This document shows, in pieces, positions 12,501 to 26,100 of a stretch of 64,000 bases of DNA (positions within the stretch are counted from its first letter, which is position 1; every line of letters starts with the position of its first letter). The translations under genes were made by a program, and so were the position numbers. Origin of the DNA: Taenia hydatigena (lineage: Eukaryota; Platyhelminthes; Cestoda; Cyclophyllidea; Taeniidae); assembly GCA_036345935.2 (NCBI GenBank), contig JADWOT020000002.1:9702196-9766195 (forward strand), in the 5' to 3' direction. The notes beneath the pieces were generated by a model. The model was not told the origin of the DNA, did no database searches, and saw only the letters and a program-made list of their open reading frames with translations.

Positions 12501-13974
12501 ACGGTTTTGATGAACATCGGACCAAAGTGTTGTCGTGTGTAGTGCAAGCAGCAATAAAGACGAAGAGACACGTGGATAAAGCTGGAACTGCGCGCTCATG
12601 TGTTGAGGTGTAGTATGGCCATGGTACAGTCTCCAGTTCATCCACCACCCTCACTTATGTGTCAGTCAGTGCTTTAAGGAGTGAAAAGGAAGGAAACAGC
12701 GAAATAAAGGCGTTAAGATGCTGTTATTTTCCTAGACTGTCTCCTCTTCTGGCTCATGACCTAAAAACTACTTTTCCATTGTCACTTCAGACGGCTCAGA
12801 TTCTAACAAAACAGAAAAAGCGCAAATCGTTTGCACCTGTGAAGTCCTGACTCACCTGATGAAACATTAAGGCAGCTATGTTCTAGAGACAACACCATAT
12901 TCAGCACTACGAGGGCAGTTTCAGCACTTTGATGGCATTTCTACTACTAAAGATGAACCAATGAAATGTCAGCAAAATTCTCATTAACCAGTGGGAACGC
13001 TGCACTTTAATTGTTTCAGATCAAGTGCTTCCTGAGCTCACGCACTTAATTCTTGCAGAAGCTGTTAAAATTGGTAAGCTTGTGGACTTCTTTTGGTCAC
13101 TTTAGCAATCCGGCTATATACCGATTTCAATGAAGTGAAGCATTAAATGAGGCGAATTAATTAGCTTTCCGCGAAATTTAACCCCAAGTTATTTAAAATG
13201 ACTGGGCAAAATCGAATGGGTTGGAGGGCGAAAAATGTTCCATGCATTTAAAATTGCACAGTCTGGTCACCGATCAAAATTGTCAGACCGAAGACTTTAG
13301 AGTTCTCACTGTATTCCTTGGCAGCACTGTCTGCACTTCGATCAAGCGCTAAATCCCTTCCGTTGTGATTGAAGTGATTTCTGGAGCATTGCGTTGCCTT
13401 TACGGCTGCCTAGAAATGTACTTACCTCCATTTGGTCCACTTACAGCCGATGTTGCAATTAATGCCAACGATTACACATATTGCGTAAACTTACTGATCT
13501 CTCCTTTCTATGTTGCTCTCTTCGTTCATATTGTGTTGTCATTGTTGATGCAATATTTAGTCCACAGGTGGTTTTTAACTAAGTTGATATCACTAATCAA
13601 CTGCCACCTAAACTAAAATTAACTTGCGTCTTTTTATCGGCTTAGTCATTTATAATGCTCCTGTAAATTTATTTATTGGCACTGACACATCAAAGAACCC
13701 CATTAATATAATCTAGGAGCCCATGTTGATTACATACATGGTTGTCAGAACGGCGGCAATGCAATTCTAGCGAATGATTTTTGGGTCGATCTGCCTTCTC
13801 CTGTGGAGATTTTTTCTGTTTTAATGACCTATCTGCAATTTGATAGGTTCGGGTGGAGTGATTTGGTTCAGAATGTCTAGACCCAAGGTTATTTCACAGC
13901 TCGCACACGCTGACGCACTTCTGCTCCTCCCAATTTCTTTTACGGCCTCTCTCATATCCCATCCATTCGCCTAC
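9523..13974. other. No supported gene; hairpin only
   Basis: Apart from the hairpin at 12.27 kb, the best frames are 123 codons (10455-10084, minus) and about 110 codons (11812-12144, plus). The latter crosses a donor-like AAG|GTATGG. Neither is recognised. Confidence 0.4.
12271..12301. other. Perfect 13-bp inverted repeat with 5-base loop
   Basis: TTATCAGATGATC and GATCATCTGATAA are exact reverse complements around the loop CTTTA. The stem is not extended by flanking pairs. On RNA it would form a stable stem; on DNA a cruciform or a dyad binding site. No gene end is recognisable beside it. Confidence 0.85.
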
Positions 13975-14090
13975 GCACCCACCCACACGCATGCAACTGC
14001 TGCTACTACTGCTGCTTGCACTCAGTACTCACCCACCCTCACCACCACACATGCGTACATGGCTGCCTTCTCTCTACCGCTCCTCTATAC
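13975..14090 (+). repeat. Partial copy of the left edge of the 35.6-kb tandem unit
   Basis: CCCACACGCATGC, a CTA/CTG trinucleotide run, CTTGCACTCAGTACTC and CACCCACCCTCACCACC match 35593-35680 in order and orientation. It sits left of the inverted R1 copy, so the two islands share the same parts in different arrangements. Confidence 0.6.
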
Positions 14091-14389
14091 CTTAATTACC
14101 TCTCTCCAAACACCATTTATCCGATAAATTTCCATTTAACATCCCTCCATACATTCGATCTTCCGATTATTTGCGCCTTTTTCTTTCCATGCACCTCTCC
14201 CATTCCAGTACCGCCTCCAGCGCAACTACTTATAAGCTACTAGTGAATGCTCTACTACCTCTATCTTCACCCATGCAGATTTCATCCTCTTTTTTTTCTT
14301 TTTCTCTTTTTATTCACTAATTACATTTTATTTGTCTCATTGCTTTCTTGTCCCCATAAATGATTCATTCTACTTGCCTTATTATTTCC

Positions 14390-15300
14390 CTCGTTCTTGC
14401 TCTCCTTTACTTCGTTCACTTATGTAACCACCTACTCTAATTGGCAACCTTTCAGTCATTCTGGCCATGTCGCTCAATGCACGCAAGAACTCTATCTGGC
14501 TCCTTTCCATACACCTACACCACCGGCAGCACTACTTGCATCTTACTAGAAGATCTCCTGCCCCCTACCCAACAACTACTTATAGAATGCTAGTAGCCGT
14601 CCTTCTCTTCCCCCTGTTTTACCTCTGTTACATGTGCCTCCTCCTCACTCCATCACACCCCATCCTACTATTCCAACTCACTATCCTTCCGCACCCATTG
14701 CTTGTGGAATGTTTCTTACCAACTTTTTCTTTACTTCTTTCATTCCCATCAAATGCTTTCCCATTGACAGGTATTAAATTTACTTCCACCGCAAACATGC
14801 GTTCTTGTCTTCTTTCTTTTTCCTATTCTTCCTTTCATCTCTGTATTATTTGCAGGCATCTCCTTTTCCTCTTTCATGCTTTTATGCCCATTTACGAGTT
14901 ACTAACAGTAAAGGAGGACTTTCCATTTCGGCTCCCCATTTTCCTTCCTTCTCTCGTTATATTCCTGCGTCACACTACTTACTTATAAAGGTAGACTCAT
15001 TGCTTTCCATTTGAAGGCTTCTCATGGGTTCATTAAATCTATAATCTCATTTCATCTTTTTACCGTCCCATGTACATGACAAACATACAGTCACGCCCAT
15101 TTTACCTATGCTGCACCTCCATTGTTATTACTCCCCAACCAGATTTTTACTTCATTGCTTTCTTATAATTAAGCACAAGTAGTGCACTTGTTTCACTTCC
15201 TTATTCATTTCATCTTTCCAAGGCATGTTTTGCCAATTTAACCTTTTCTGCTCGAAATCTTACCACTGCTAGTATTAGTTATAGACTCATTCATGGATAC
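14390..15300 (-). repeat. Repeat R1, diverged inverted copy
   Basis: The reverse complement of this pyrimidine-rich stretch aligns with 17680-18680. Examples on the minus strand are TAGTGCTGCCGGTGGTG-like sequence near 14.52 kb, and GTAATAACAATGGAG near 15.13 kb against GATAATAACAATGGAG near 17.94 kb. It is clearly more diverged than the two direct copies. The plus strand is open for 173 codons (14467-14988), but a strand poor in purines rarely forms stop codons. Confidence 0.65.
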
Positions 15301-15820
15301 ACCCATGCACATACATCATTGCCCTTCCTGGCCATTCCATTTGACTAAGCGTTCTATGTTGATTATGAGTTTAGCGATAATTCCTGTCCCCCAAATTATT
15401 ATTTTTGCTTCAGGTGTGCTAAGGATCAAAGTTAGTTGTTTCGGAACAAACGATCTTTCGCATTTGTGAGTGTAGACACATTTCAGCTGAATGAAATTGC
15501 GTTAAATAAACGCCTGCCTGTGTATCATGCAACAGACATCCGACAAATACACATCTTGACAAGATAATGCTGAAGCGGTAAACACGAATGTGGAGGAGAA
15601 TTACAAATGTTTTTTAATTAACACCTGTTAATCTGGTTGAATATAGCGAAGTTCACATTTAGATCTCATTAATCCACCTGTTTTCATATATTTATCCTTC
15701 ACTTATTTGTCTTCTTTCCATCCATATTCTTCTGCTGCTGGGGACAATGCAGTCGACGTGCAATAATTCGTCCTAAAATACGGTAATTTGTTTGTTTGGA
15801 TTTTTCAGTTGTCGTAATAT

Positions 15821-15860
15821 GCCCAAAATGGCCATAAAAGACCCAAAATGGCCATAAAAG
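15821..15860 (+). repeat. 20-bp unit repeated twice
   Basis: CCCAAAATGGCCATAAAAG occurs twice back to back; the 20-base units differ only in their first base. Too short to classify. Confidence 0.9.
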
Positions 15861-16139
15861 GCTCAATTCTACAATCTCACTGCCTTTAAATCGTTGCACT
15901 TTTCTCCATCAATACGGACTGATAAGGTGACAAGCATACAAGTCTAAACGTCACCATCGCTCTCCTCGTGTTCTGTGAGGAAGCCTGCCCTGGTGACGTT
16001 AGCACTCGTCTGCTTGCTTTACCTTAGCCTGGCGTATCATGCCCTGCTTTGTGTCAGTTGGCTTGGTGCTGGTTGGCTATTCGGAAGATCGCTGCATTTT
16101 TGGACAACAGTGGGTTTGCGCTTCTTACTCTACCTCCTA

Positions 16140-16222
16140 CATGCTTCCCTTTGCTTTCCATTTTGGCTCTTGTAGGACCAGTCAAATACTTGCAGCTTGC
16201 ACACATAGTCTGAGCTGCATTA
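16140..16222 (+). repeat. Short dispersed repeat R5 (paired with 46268-46350)
   Basis: CTTGTAGGACCAGTCAAATAC and the bases after it (GCAGCTTGCACACA) match TTGTAGGACCAGTCAAATAT and ACAGCTCGCAAGCA near 46.3 kb. The pyrimidine-rich lead-in is also similar. About 80 bases in all, no coding frame in common. Confidence 0.6.
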
Positions 16223-17199
16223 TCACAGACCACAAGGTTTCGCGCATACTTAACATTCTATGCGCTGCCTGTCACCGCCTTGCTTCCCCCACCATTCTCT
16301 TCGCTTCCTTGCTTGGTGTGTCAAAACTCGACGGAAGTACCCACCCATTCACCACCACAACACATTGTCCTCACAACACCATTCGCACCATCTCCTTTGT
16401 TGCCACTAAGCCTCTTCTGATCACTAGCACTCTCATGTCCTACCGACTGGCTCCACAGTAGAATAACGCTCCGCAATGCACCTATGCCTCTGTGGTGCAC
16501 TTTCATCTGCACTACAGGATTATCACTTATTAATAGCAGCCACAACAAACTCAAGCTCCTTCACACTGCCCACCACCTTTGCACATCATATTGCTTCATT
16601 CGTCAAAATTCGACAGAGTTACATTTTAACCACCACTGCAACACGTTGCTCACAGAATACCGAAGTCATCAAACTTTCTAGCATCATCAACCTTCATCCA
16701 GTGTCTAGGAGGTCTTGTGATCCACTTACGGACACACCAGTGGCATCACTTTATTGTAGTGCCTTCATCAGCGCCAGCTGACACCATGGCGTGTTTCCAC
16801 AGGATCAACCGGGTGGTTTATCACATCCGCACGCACTTCATCCACATCCACATTCATCCATCTACTCATCCATCCATCCAACTACCCGCCAACTGGTCGA
16901 TCGACCAATGATTGACGGACGGGTTGGGTGTGGTGCGGGCGAGTAAGCAGGAGGAGGAGCAAGCGGGTAAACACTGCGTAGGGAGCGGAGATGGTGGTGG
17001 TGAGTGGAACGCTCTCGCTACCCACTTATCCACATGACCTGTTCGTGCCAGCTAACTCTTCTTGTTATCCGGTTGGTGAAGAAGGGATTAAGAAGGGGAG
17101 AATTGAGCAGTCAGCAATAGCGACTGAATGAGAGGAAGAAGGAAAAGAGGAATGAATATAAGGGGGCCGAGAATTCGTCCCAGTCGATGGAGGCGGATG

Positions 17200-19035
17200 C
17201 CGTTGGAGAGAAGAGAAGATGGGCGAATGGAAATGGGGGGCCCACTACTGCTACTGTTACTTCGAAGGCCTAAGTGGGCGAAGGGAGGTGAGAGGTGGGA
17301 TAAAGAAAAAGGGGCTAAATTAAAGTACAATAGCTTAAATTTTTGCGAGAAATGCGCGACGAAACGAGGAAGTGTGGAGGGAAATGCGAATCCTAAGAAA
17401 TGCTAGGACATGGACATGGAAGCTGAGCAGGTAGATCCTACTTGGACTTTTGTGGCTCGCCTTTCTTTTCTCATCATCGAACGAGAACTCTTCTTGCTAA
17501 CTTGTCTAGGAGAGAAGAGGTGGGAAGAATGAAGAAAGTTAGACGCCCGCGATGATGAGTGAATGGGTAAAAGGAAGAAGAAAAGGATGCGGCTAATCGA
17601 AGCTAGTGCTTGTCCTTGTTAATGGGGAGGATGCGAGATGGGTGAGGAGGAAAAGGGGGAGGAAAATGGAATGAATAATGCTGGATGGAATTAATGAGCC
17701 TTAAGTTAGTGGTAGCAGCGGTAAGTTTATGGAGAGGGAACGGCAAAGTAAGAAAATATGTGTGTGCCACACATGTGAATTAATGAGACGGAAAGCAAAC
17801 AAATTTTGTGTGAAACATTATCGTTTAAGTAGACAATCGATGGCTTAATTGATAAGCGCTAGATTCGAAAGGAATAGAATTGTAACATATTGCAATGATG
17901 ATGATTGAATGAAGGTAGGAAGGAAGAAGCGGAATGTTGCAGGGATAATAACAATGGAGTTAGGGGGAGCGTAAGGAAAGCGTGAATGAATGTCTGTCAC
18001 ACATAGTTGACGGTAGGAAAGTGATTTGAGGGAATAGATTTAATGAAACTGGAAGCATTGTTAAAACAGAAAGCATTGAGCCCTTTTACAGGATACGGGG
18101 TTGGCAGGTCAGAGGAATAATCGTGAGACTAGCGTTGCTGCGAAAAGTAAATAAACTAAATAAGTAAATCAGAAGAAAAATAGAAGAAGGTAAATAAAAC
18201 AGCAGCAGTGCATGTGGAAATGATATAAAGGAAAAAAGGGAAGTGGAGGATATAAGGCTAAAATGCATGAATGTGGTGGAGGTAAATTTAGTGCTTATCA
18301 ATGGGAATGCAGTTGTTGAAAAAGAGGAGGGAAGAAGGGAAGAAGTGAGGGAAGAATACTGCAAGAAAGATGGTGGCAAAAGAAAATATGAGGAGGAAGA
18401 GAAGGAAGCGATAGTGAGAGGGAAAGAGAGAAGGTATGAGGAATGGAGGTGAGACAGCGAGGGAGGAAGGGCGTCTACTAGCAGTGCATGAGTAGCTATG
18501 AGGCAGGAAGGCAGTCGCTCTACTAGTAAGATATAAGTAGTGCTGCCGGTGGTGGAGGTGAATGAAAAAGGAGAAAGAAGGAGAAAAGTGCGTGTTGTAT
18601 GACATGGGCGGAATGAATGGGTAATTGGCAAATAAGGTGGGTGGTTAAATGAATGAATGAAGAAGGAAAGCAAAGGAAGAAAAATCAAAGAAAGATGTAA
18701 GTGGAGAGAAACATTGATCGACAAAAAGGAAGGAAGGGAAGAATTAATAAACTAAATAAACGAAAATCGAAAGAAGGAATGCTTCATGACTGATAAGGGA
18801 GGAAGTTGGGCACATGCTAGCGGTCTATAAGCACTTGCAGTGGTGATGCTGAGCTCGGATTGTCGTACGGAAAGAAAAAAGAGCGAAAATAAAAAATAAT
18901 CAAAGAAAATGTTTTAAGGAGAGGAAATGAGGACTAGATGTGGGATAGTGGGGAGAGAAGGACGTCAACTGGCAGCCATACCTACTTGCGCATCTACTCC
19001 CACCCACCAGTCCACACTATTTTCCTTCTCCTTTA
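17200..19035 (+). repeat. Dispersed repeat R1, copy A (purine-rich on the plus strand)
   Basis: About 1.84 kb aligns nearly end to end with 33613-35475 in the same direction. Shared blocks include TTCTCATCATCGAACGAGAA, TTGATAAGCGCTAGATTCGA, GTGAATGAATGT, TCTACTAGTAAGATATAAGT and ATAAAAAATAATCAAAGAAA. The plus strand is rich in GGA/GAA words. The opposite strand is open for 212 codons (18724-18086) with a Ser/Leu/Phe/Pro-rich translation. No terminal inverted repeat, LTR or transposase motif was seen. Unknown repeat class. Confidence 0.85.
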
Positions 19036-19827
19036 GCATCCTTAACCTAGCCTACATCTTCTACGCGGTCCACATACTGGCCTGCTTATTCGGTGATTGT
19101 AAGCGTATGTGGAACATAAGAGTAAGTATAGCACAGCAAGCGTAGTGAAGAGTACAAATTGATTGAGAGAATTGAAGATTCATCACAAGAGAGGGAAGTG
19201 GCGTTTGTGCTGTTCATCTCTGATCCCACGCCTGAACATATAGCTGTTTTGCATTACCAAAAACAATATAAATGCATGCGTTTTTTAAAAGAGAGCAAGG
19301 AAATATAAGAATTCTGCTGAAAGCGCTAAAGGAATGACTGATATTGAGGCACAGGGTTGAGAAGACGTGGATCAGAACCAAATGAGGGTAAAATTTGCGA
19401 AAAGGATTTGGAAATGGACGTCTTAAGATGACGCTGCATAGTTCTGTAGCGTAGCTTGCTTTACTTCTTACCTTCTTTTTTCCACCCATTTATGAGCCGA
19501 GTTGCTTAACTGCTCATGCAGTTTCGAATTTTCTTTTCATGGGCACACTCAAAAAAGTCGAACATGGCTTTCTCTTTCCATGTGATTTACACTAAATAAC
19601 AGTTGCAATGACACTGGAATGATGCACGCACATGAAGAGAGGAAGAAGGAGATATCTCAGGTATAGGAGAGAAGAACAAGGGAGTGGTGGCACAACTTAT
19701 TCCCAATTTCTACCAAACCTCTCCATCGTAGGCAAAGCAGTGTGATTTTTCGTCTGAAAGTAACGAAAGAATGGTTGAATATGAAGCAAGAGTGTAGGAT
19801 TTACGGAGGGAAGTAAAGGAAAGGATG

Positions 19828-20158
19828 TCAAAGGTCATCATCCGATGTCTCTGCACCGTGCTGTGGCACTACATTTCCTATTTCCTTTCCACTCTTTTCT
19901 GCGAATTTCCGAATTTCTTTACTGACCCACTTTCCTAGCTGTGTACTCGAGTGAAGTATGCAGGAATCAGTTTTGTAGAAGTAATATGAGTTCCCATCGA
20001 ACCGCACACCCAAAGGCGCAGCCCATAGTTCTACCTTGATAAATTCAATGCACTCGAATATCAGTTGTAAAAATACTAAAAGCAATGAAAACAGAGTTAA
20101 CGATACGAAGGAGAAGCTGAAGTAGGAGAAGAGGAGAAGCTGGTGTGATAACTCAACC
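19828..20158 (-). CDS. Candidate terminal exon with membrane helix and acidic C-terminus
   Basis: The minus-strand frame runs 110 codons from a weak acceptor (AATAACTAG) to TAA at 19828. It has a hydrophobic stretch (LLLFSYFSFSFVSLTLFSLL), then ELWAAPLGVRFDGNSYYFY, a basic amphipathic region and the ending ETSDDDL. The order helix, soluble part, charged tail is gene-like. However, the hydrophobic part is encoded by a pyrimidine-rich strand near repeat R1, where Ser/Leu/Phe runs arise from composition alone. Not recognised; low confidence. Confidence 0.2.
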
Positions 20159-23100
20159 CTAGTTATTAAGAATTTAATCCCTTCTAGCCATTCAAGGCCA
20201 AAGCGGCAAAGTGTGGCTGGGGTTTTAGAGAAATAGGTAAGAATGCGACGTCGATAGAGGATGAAAAGCAAACCAAACGTGAGTATCTAACGAAGAAGGA
20301 CTGAGGCAATGATGAAGAACTGGATGATGACAGCGGCGACGACTTAGGAAACAAGATGAATGGTAGAAGGGAGGGAAATACTGGCCCGTGTTGCAAACTT
20401 TTGATTTAGCCAGAATTAAACGTTTTTGTGCTTTGCTTTCCAATGTCCAAATACACATTTTATTTGCTAAAAACTTGAAGTGGGCTAGAACATAGTCGTA
20501 AGTGAGTGCCTTAAATATTATGCACCCATATTTGCGTAAAATGTGCTGTATACAACTGTGTCTGAGAGTGGGTCTTCGGCGAAACTTAAACTGTCGCAAC
20601 CTTCTGCCTCTTCTCATGAATTTCTTGCGCTTGATCGCTTACGATGGATACTTTTAATCTTTCCCTCATCAGAATTGGCGATGGCATTGTCAAAATGGTG
20701 CGGTTCTTGGGTTGGACGAAATGAGTGCATGGCTATGAGACGCTTTTTGCGCTTTCATCTACTAGGCATTAAGCAGTCTGGTCTGCCTTAGATATCCCCT
20801 CATTTTGATTACCTGAAATGCGCAGCAGATTCGTGGCTTTTGATTAGCTGAGAGCATCTGCCTTTGAAAATAAGAATGTACCCGTTATGGCCTAAATTAC
20901 ACCAACAGGGAGAAGAGCAAATCTTGCTCTTTGGTCAAGCATGTCCAGACATAGAAAGACAGATGGAAGTAGTATGCAACAAGGATAACTTGCCTTCTTT
21001 GTAAGCTAATTGCTATGGCAGCACAGGTGAGTGAAGTGTAGTTTAAAGTGTGTTGGTTGATCCACACTCTGGATGTCACCAGACCCGTGAACTTCTCTAA
21101 TGCACATCATTTCCATGCAATGAAGACAAACTTGCAGCTTAAGAATAGCACAAGTCATGACAATGCATTCATTTGGCATCCGTTGGATGGTGCAACGCTA
21201 TCATTTGACGGTCGCTGCACTAAATTTAACATATTTCAAAGAGTCCAAAACTTCCGTTTTTTCAGCCGGCATAAGAAATGTGGGTCAAAATCAACTCTAG
21301 CAGCCTTGGCAGATGCTGCCTGATTTTCTCAGGTGCTATGCTTTGTTCACTGTCTCTTCCCATCCTTTATAAGAGTAAATAACTTGAACCTTCAAATTGG
21401 GTGAATTTCAATTCGGACGAGGTGAGCAATCGGCGCATAATCGGTAGTCAGTAGATGGCTGTATGCAGCATGTGTTCACCCTCAGTTTAGCCAGTAAATA
21501 CCAAATTCAAGCATCACCAGTAAGCTTCGAGCTAAATGTGGCGCTGCCGCCTGATTCTTTAATATGAACTTTAGTGATAGGCCATGCCGCCTTTAAGTAA
21601 ATGCAGTGTCATTTGGTTAGCCAAAGCTTGAGGCGTATACTACTAAAATAATTAAGGCAACCTGACCAATTTCCAGCAGTTAAAGGACTATTTTAATCAG
21701 TCAATTTCATATCACTTCAAAAAAGCAATGGCATCCTTTGTGATTCCGCTCCTGGCAATAATGCTTAAAAGTGTGGACACGTTCGAACTCTTGACGAGTG
21801 TTTGCCTTTTTGATGCATCCGAATGAAGGATTTGTTAGATTGCTACATCAAAATAGACGCAGATCAAGCATTCTAGAAGGCCTAACTCTTGAGGTTAACA
21901 AGAAATCTGACTCACATCCCTTGCATTCCTTTTTTAGGAAGAGACAAGGGACGATAAACTCCATGAAACTCCTGCTGAGTGCAGGCCATTTATGCACTTC
22001 GACTGCCAGAAGAGGTAATGTGGTCATACTGAGGCCATGAGGACAAGCCTAATATAAGGAAAAAAGAAAAAGAATAGCAATTCAGTTTTTTTTGAATTGT
22101 AAGTCTTCATTAAACCTACTTGACGTTGACAAAATCTGCCTCAAAGGGATTGGAAATGATGGAAAAGTTGCCCAGCTGAAATGTCACAAGCTTTTTTGAG
22201 CCACTTATAGGGAACTGGAGCATTTCCATGTCACTTCTTGACTCGCCACTTCGTGCTTTATGCACTCTTTGCGATTGGCTCATTTCGTAATTCATTTTGC
22301 TCCTTTTAGAAGAATGTAAATACTAACAGTGCTTTTCTTACTACTCATGGCCATTTCAGCAGGTCATATTTGACTCATCTTATCGTGATTTGCATATAGG
22401 ATTTATAAAACACCGGACCTCTCCAAGCTACTGTTCACTAATCCATCCAGTCGTCCGCCTATCATCAATCAGCCGCAGGCCTTCAAATCAGTCAAAATGA
22501 GGGCAGTAGTTGTTAGCAAGTGACAGATACAGCAATGGAATTGCGCGCGCTTAATGATCAAACGCAGTTTGTAACGCTTGTTTGAAAGCCTGTCATTCAA
22601 ACTTTTGACTAAAGGTGAGCATCCATTAAGTCTGCATATTCATTTTGTATCAGTGAAATCACAAGCGTCATTGTGAGCTGCTTTGTGGCAATCGCTATGC
22701 CTAGTATAATCTTAAATTGTTTTTGTTTGTTCATGTAGTAGCATGCTGCTCTAATTAGATGTCATCTTAAGTCGACTTATTGTATGTAATGACACATTCA
22801 AGATGTGTTAGGTACAAATGGGTGTCTAACTGGTTATACAATCAAAGACATGTGATTTATGCTGGTGGACTAAAATGTAAACTGCTGAAGGCACTTCATC
22901 ATCGTTTTGCAATGCCGAATGACATCTGCAGATGACCAAGTCTAAGGTAGAAACCAGCAAGGTGAACATCAACTTTGATCACTCAAGCGAAATGCCAGCG
23001 AAAGATGCATAGACCTAATGAAGGTGACTTTGATGTGTGGACTTGCGCGTGCAGGTGATCATGGCGTTGGGCAAGAAGAAAAGGATATTTTAAATATAGT

Positions 23101-26100
23101 TTTAATTCCCATCATGTTGCGATTTCCCCCCCCCCCCTAATTACCCAATCTTTAGCTTTAATCTGCAAAACGGAGATCAGTTGACACCCACTACTTTTTT
23201 AACATCACTTGCCCTATTTATGCCTTCTGCTTATTTTGAAGGCGGAATTGTCGCAATCTCTAAGCGTGTATTCTGGCGCCAGAGATTGGCACCCGCACAT
23301 GTTTAATCAAATGAGTTAAATGTAGCATTATTTCACACGGATTGCTATGACAAATTTAATACTGCGTAAGTTTTCCGAGAAAATGCAATGTAGGAAATTA
23401 CGGGATGCGCCATCATTTTTAGCAAACAGCTCCATCGGCGAATGCTTAAAAAAGACTAGGGGTGATCTAAAGATTAAATTGAACATACATTTCATGATTA
23501 GCTAGCAAGTGCAGTGATCTAATATAACTTAGCGCTTGAAGATGTTTTTGCTTTTAAATGAATTAAACGTCTGCTGGCAGAAAATCTAATGAAAACACAC
23601 AAAAAAGCCATACGAGTGGTATGAACAAAGAATGCCACAATCATTGCCTTAAACGCCAAGATCTTTGGCGATATTGCTTGACCATGAGCCGTATTAGAGT
23701 GGAGTAGTCCACGTAGGCAGTACCAATGTCGTCAGTTTGAAAAGGTGAGAATGTGAGCCTTTTCAAAGGCCATTTGATAAGCTGATGTTTACGACGTCAC
23801 CTACAACCCCTTTGGTGATCCAAAGAGATTATCGGTGTGTTCCCATAAATTCAGGCATTACAGTCAGGACTCTCTCCTGCACTGTGCAGTGACCCACGCT
23901 ATATGTAAGCCCGCGCTTTACACCCAACACGTGCCTGCTTTGGCAGCTTTTGGTCAGCATGACACATAAAGCAATTATGCCCTGCTTTTGATCTCTCGAA
24001 AATCGCCAATGCTTATTCGCTGTCTGCTGTTCGTGTTAGAAAATTTTGTTTGCTCACACATCCGCAGAGCCTCATTTTTGCAGTAGAATAAGAGAGAGGC
24101 TTTGGATTTTTTACTTTGAAGGTAAGTGGATGCGGTTTTGTTGAAACTAATAGTGCTTTGTAAAGCACTGCAGGTCAATATTTACCTTTTTATTGTCACA
24201 AAGGCGATGAAGCACAATTTGTTGCGAACTGGGGTACCATCCGACTTGTTCCATACTGCCCATTCTCAATCGCACTAAATAGTGGTTTTAGTAGCAAAGT
24301 GGTGCATGTGATCACGACAGCCCTAAAACTGACCCTAGAGTTATGCAATCACGCAACGGCAGTTAATTAAATAAGCTTTATGTGGCAGCAGTCTGCAACA
24401 TTCACCACTCTATGCCGCCATTCGCCATACCGATGGAGAATGAGAGAGCGAGGACTCGATGAGTGTCTACATCCAAACTACTTGTTTATGTTCTGAGAAC
24501 ATTTCTATCAGTCACGCTGGACAGCCGTCGTCTCGTGTGGATCAAGCCATCTTGAAACCCTGACTCAATTATGATTTCTAGTGTGCTTTCAATGCAACGT
24601 CCTCACTAAATGGACTCATTCAAACTTAGTATTAGACTTCAACAAAATAACTTTCCTCCAGCTCCTTTTTATATAATGGATTTGTGTTAACTTCAATCGA
24701 CGAAGCTGCGTGGTAGGCCTACAAAACCTAACCTAATATTCGACTACAGGTCTAATACTAAACAAACACTGAAGAAGATGAAGTCTTTGACCCAAGCCAA
24801 AACAACAGGACAGGCTCAGATGGTACTAGACGCTTGTAGATTAACGAAAACTGTTCACGAAATGTTTGTGCCACGGTTACCTGTAGGCGAATATAAACTT
24901 GACTGCTGCTTCATCCTACCAACCACCCTCCAGAAATGCGTGAAGTGGGATGCTGCACTTAAGCATCACCCGTAAATTTACCTTTTACAGTGAAGCGCCA
25001 AGTTGTAATGAGAAACAGCTTTTCTCAAACATATCTTTGGAGTTATGAGGCAACCATACGCCAATTGTACCAACGATTCCATAGGTAAGTTCTTGCAGCC
25101 CTGCTTAGCGGCAAACGGTAAATTGGGAAGCGCTGTGCATGGCAAACTATTGCAAGGGTACACTACGTCACAATGAATAACAGCACTTTGTTCACAGATT
25201 TGCGCAATGCAGTCAAGGACGCAGAGCTGCACTACGAGCAATGGAACCAGTTGGTATAGATGCATCGGTTTCTCCCATCGGTAGACATCAGTAGAGGCTT
25301 TTACGAAATAGTCTTTAAATTCCACCTTACTTTCTCCCATATACTTGGAAAGTTGCAGCGGATCTTCTTTGCTGCATCATCAGCATGCATGCTAGAATGA
25401 TGAATAAAGCATTAACTTATGCTTATATTGTTGGATATGCAGGGTAGTAATAATGCTCGAGGTAGGAAAGGGTGGCCTTCCGGCACCAAAAGATGACGGT
25501 GGAGAAGAGATTGAATAGTGGAGCGATATGCCGAACGCTAACTGCAATATGAAGCCGATTCCTATGCCACCATGTTCTCACATAGTATCCTATCAAATAA
25601 TATAGAAATGCCAAATCCTCTTCGTTTCGCCAAGCTTTTAGCCGCATTACTACCAAAGAAATAGCAGTGCTCTTTGTTTAAAAAAGGTTTGTCTTCACCA
25701 TAAGGTGATAATTATCGGTGAGAATCGTTCTTTTTGCGGAAAGGTGACACAAGCACCTGACACCACGAAAACTAGCATCCAACCGACCAACCCTAATCAC
25801 CAGTCACACTGTCAATCCCTTCCAAGGATCCTGTAGTCGACTTGCTTATCATACTATGTTGGTTAAGCAAGAAAAATCACCCGAATTTGCCGTAGCGTGG
25901 CGCGCGTTTCAATGGTTTTGAAAGATGAGCAAACATCTTCAAGATTTCTTATTATTTTACCAGCACTTCCACGTGTACAATAGCACTGAATAATGTGAAT
26001 AGGAAGTCGTCCTGCTTAACTACGCCGATCTCATACTCAGGATGCAAAACTGTGATGAGGAGTGCAACGATGTGCTGCCCGAGGGTTGATGGGCTGGTAG

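Larger units (their letters stand above)
15301..17199. other. Spacer between R1 copies, locally duplicated
   Basis: It contains the 20-bp doublet and repeat R5. There is also a weak internal duplication in which GTCAAAACTCGACGGAAGT near 16320 recurs as GTCAAAATTCGACAGAGTT near 16603, followed in both by a CACCAC-type tract. CATC/CCATC runs lie near 16.85 kb. No gene is supported. Confidence 0.5.

Noticed and set aside
14467..14988. 173-codon plus-strand ORF as a membrane protein gene
   Set aside because: It is the same pyrimidine-strand effect in the inverted R1 copy.
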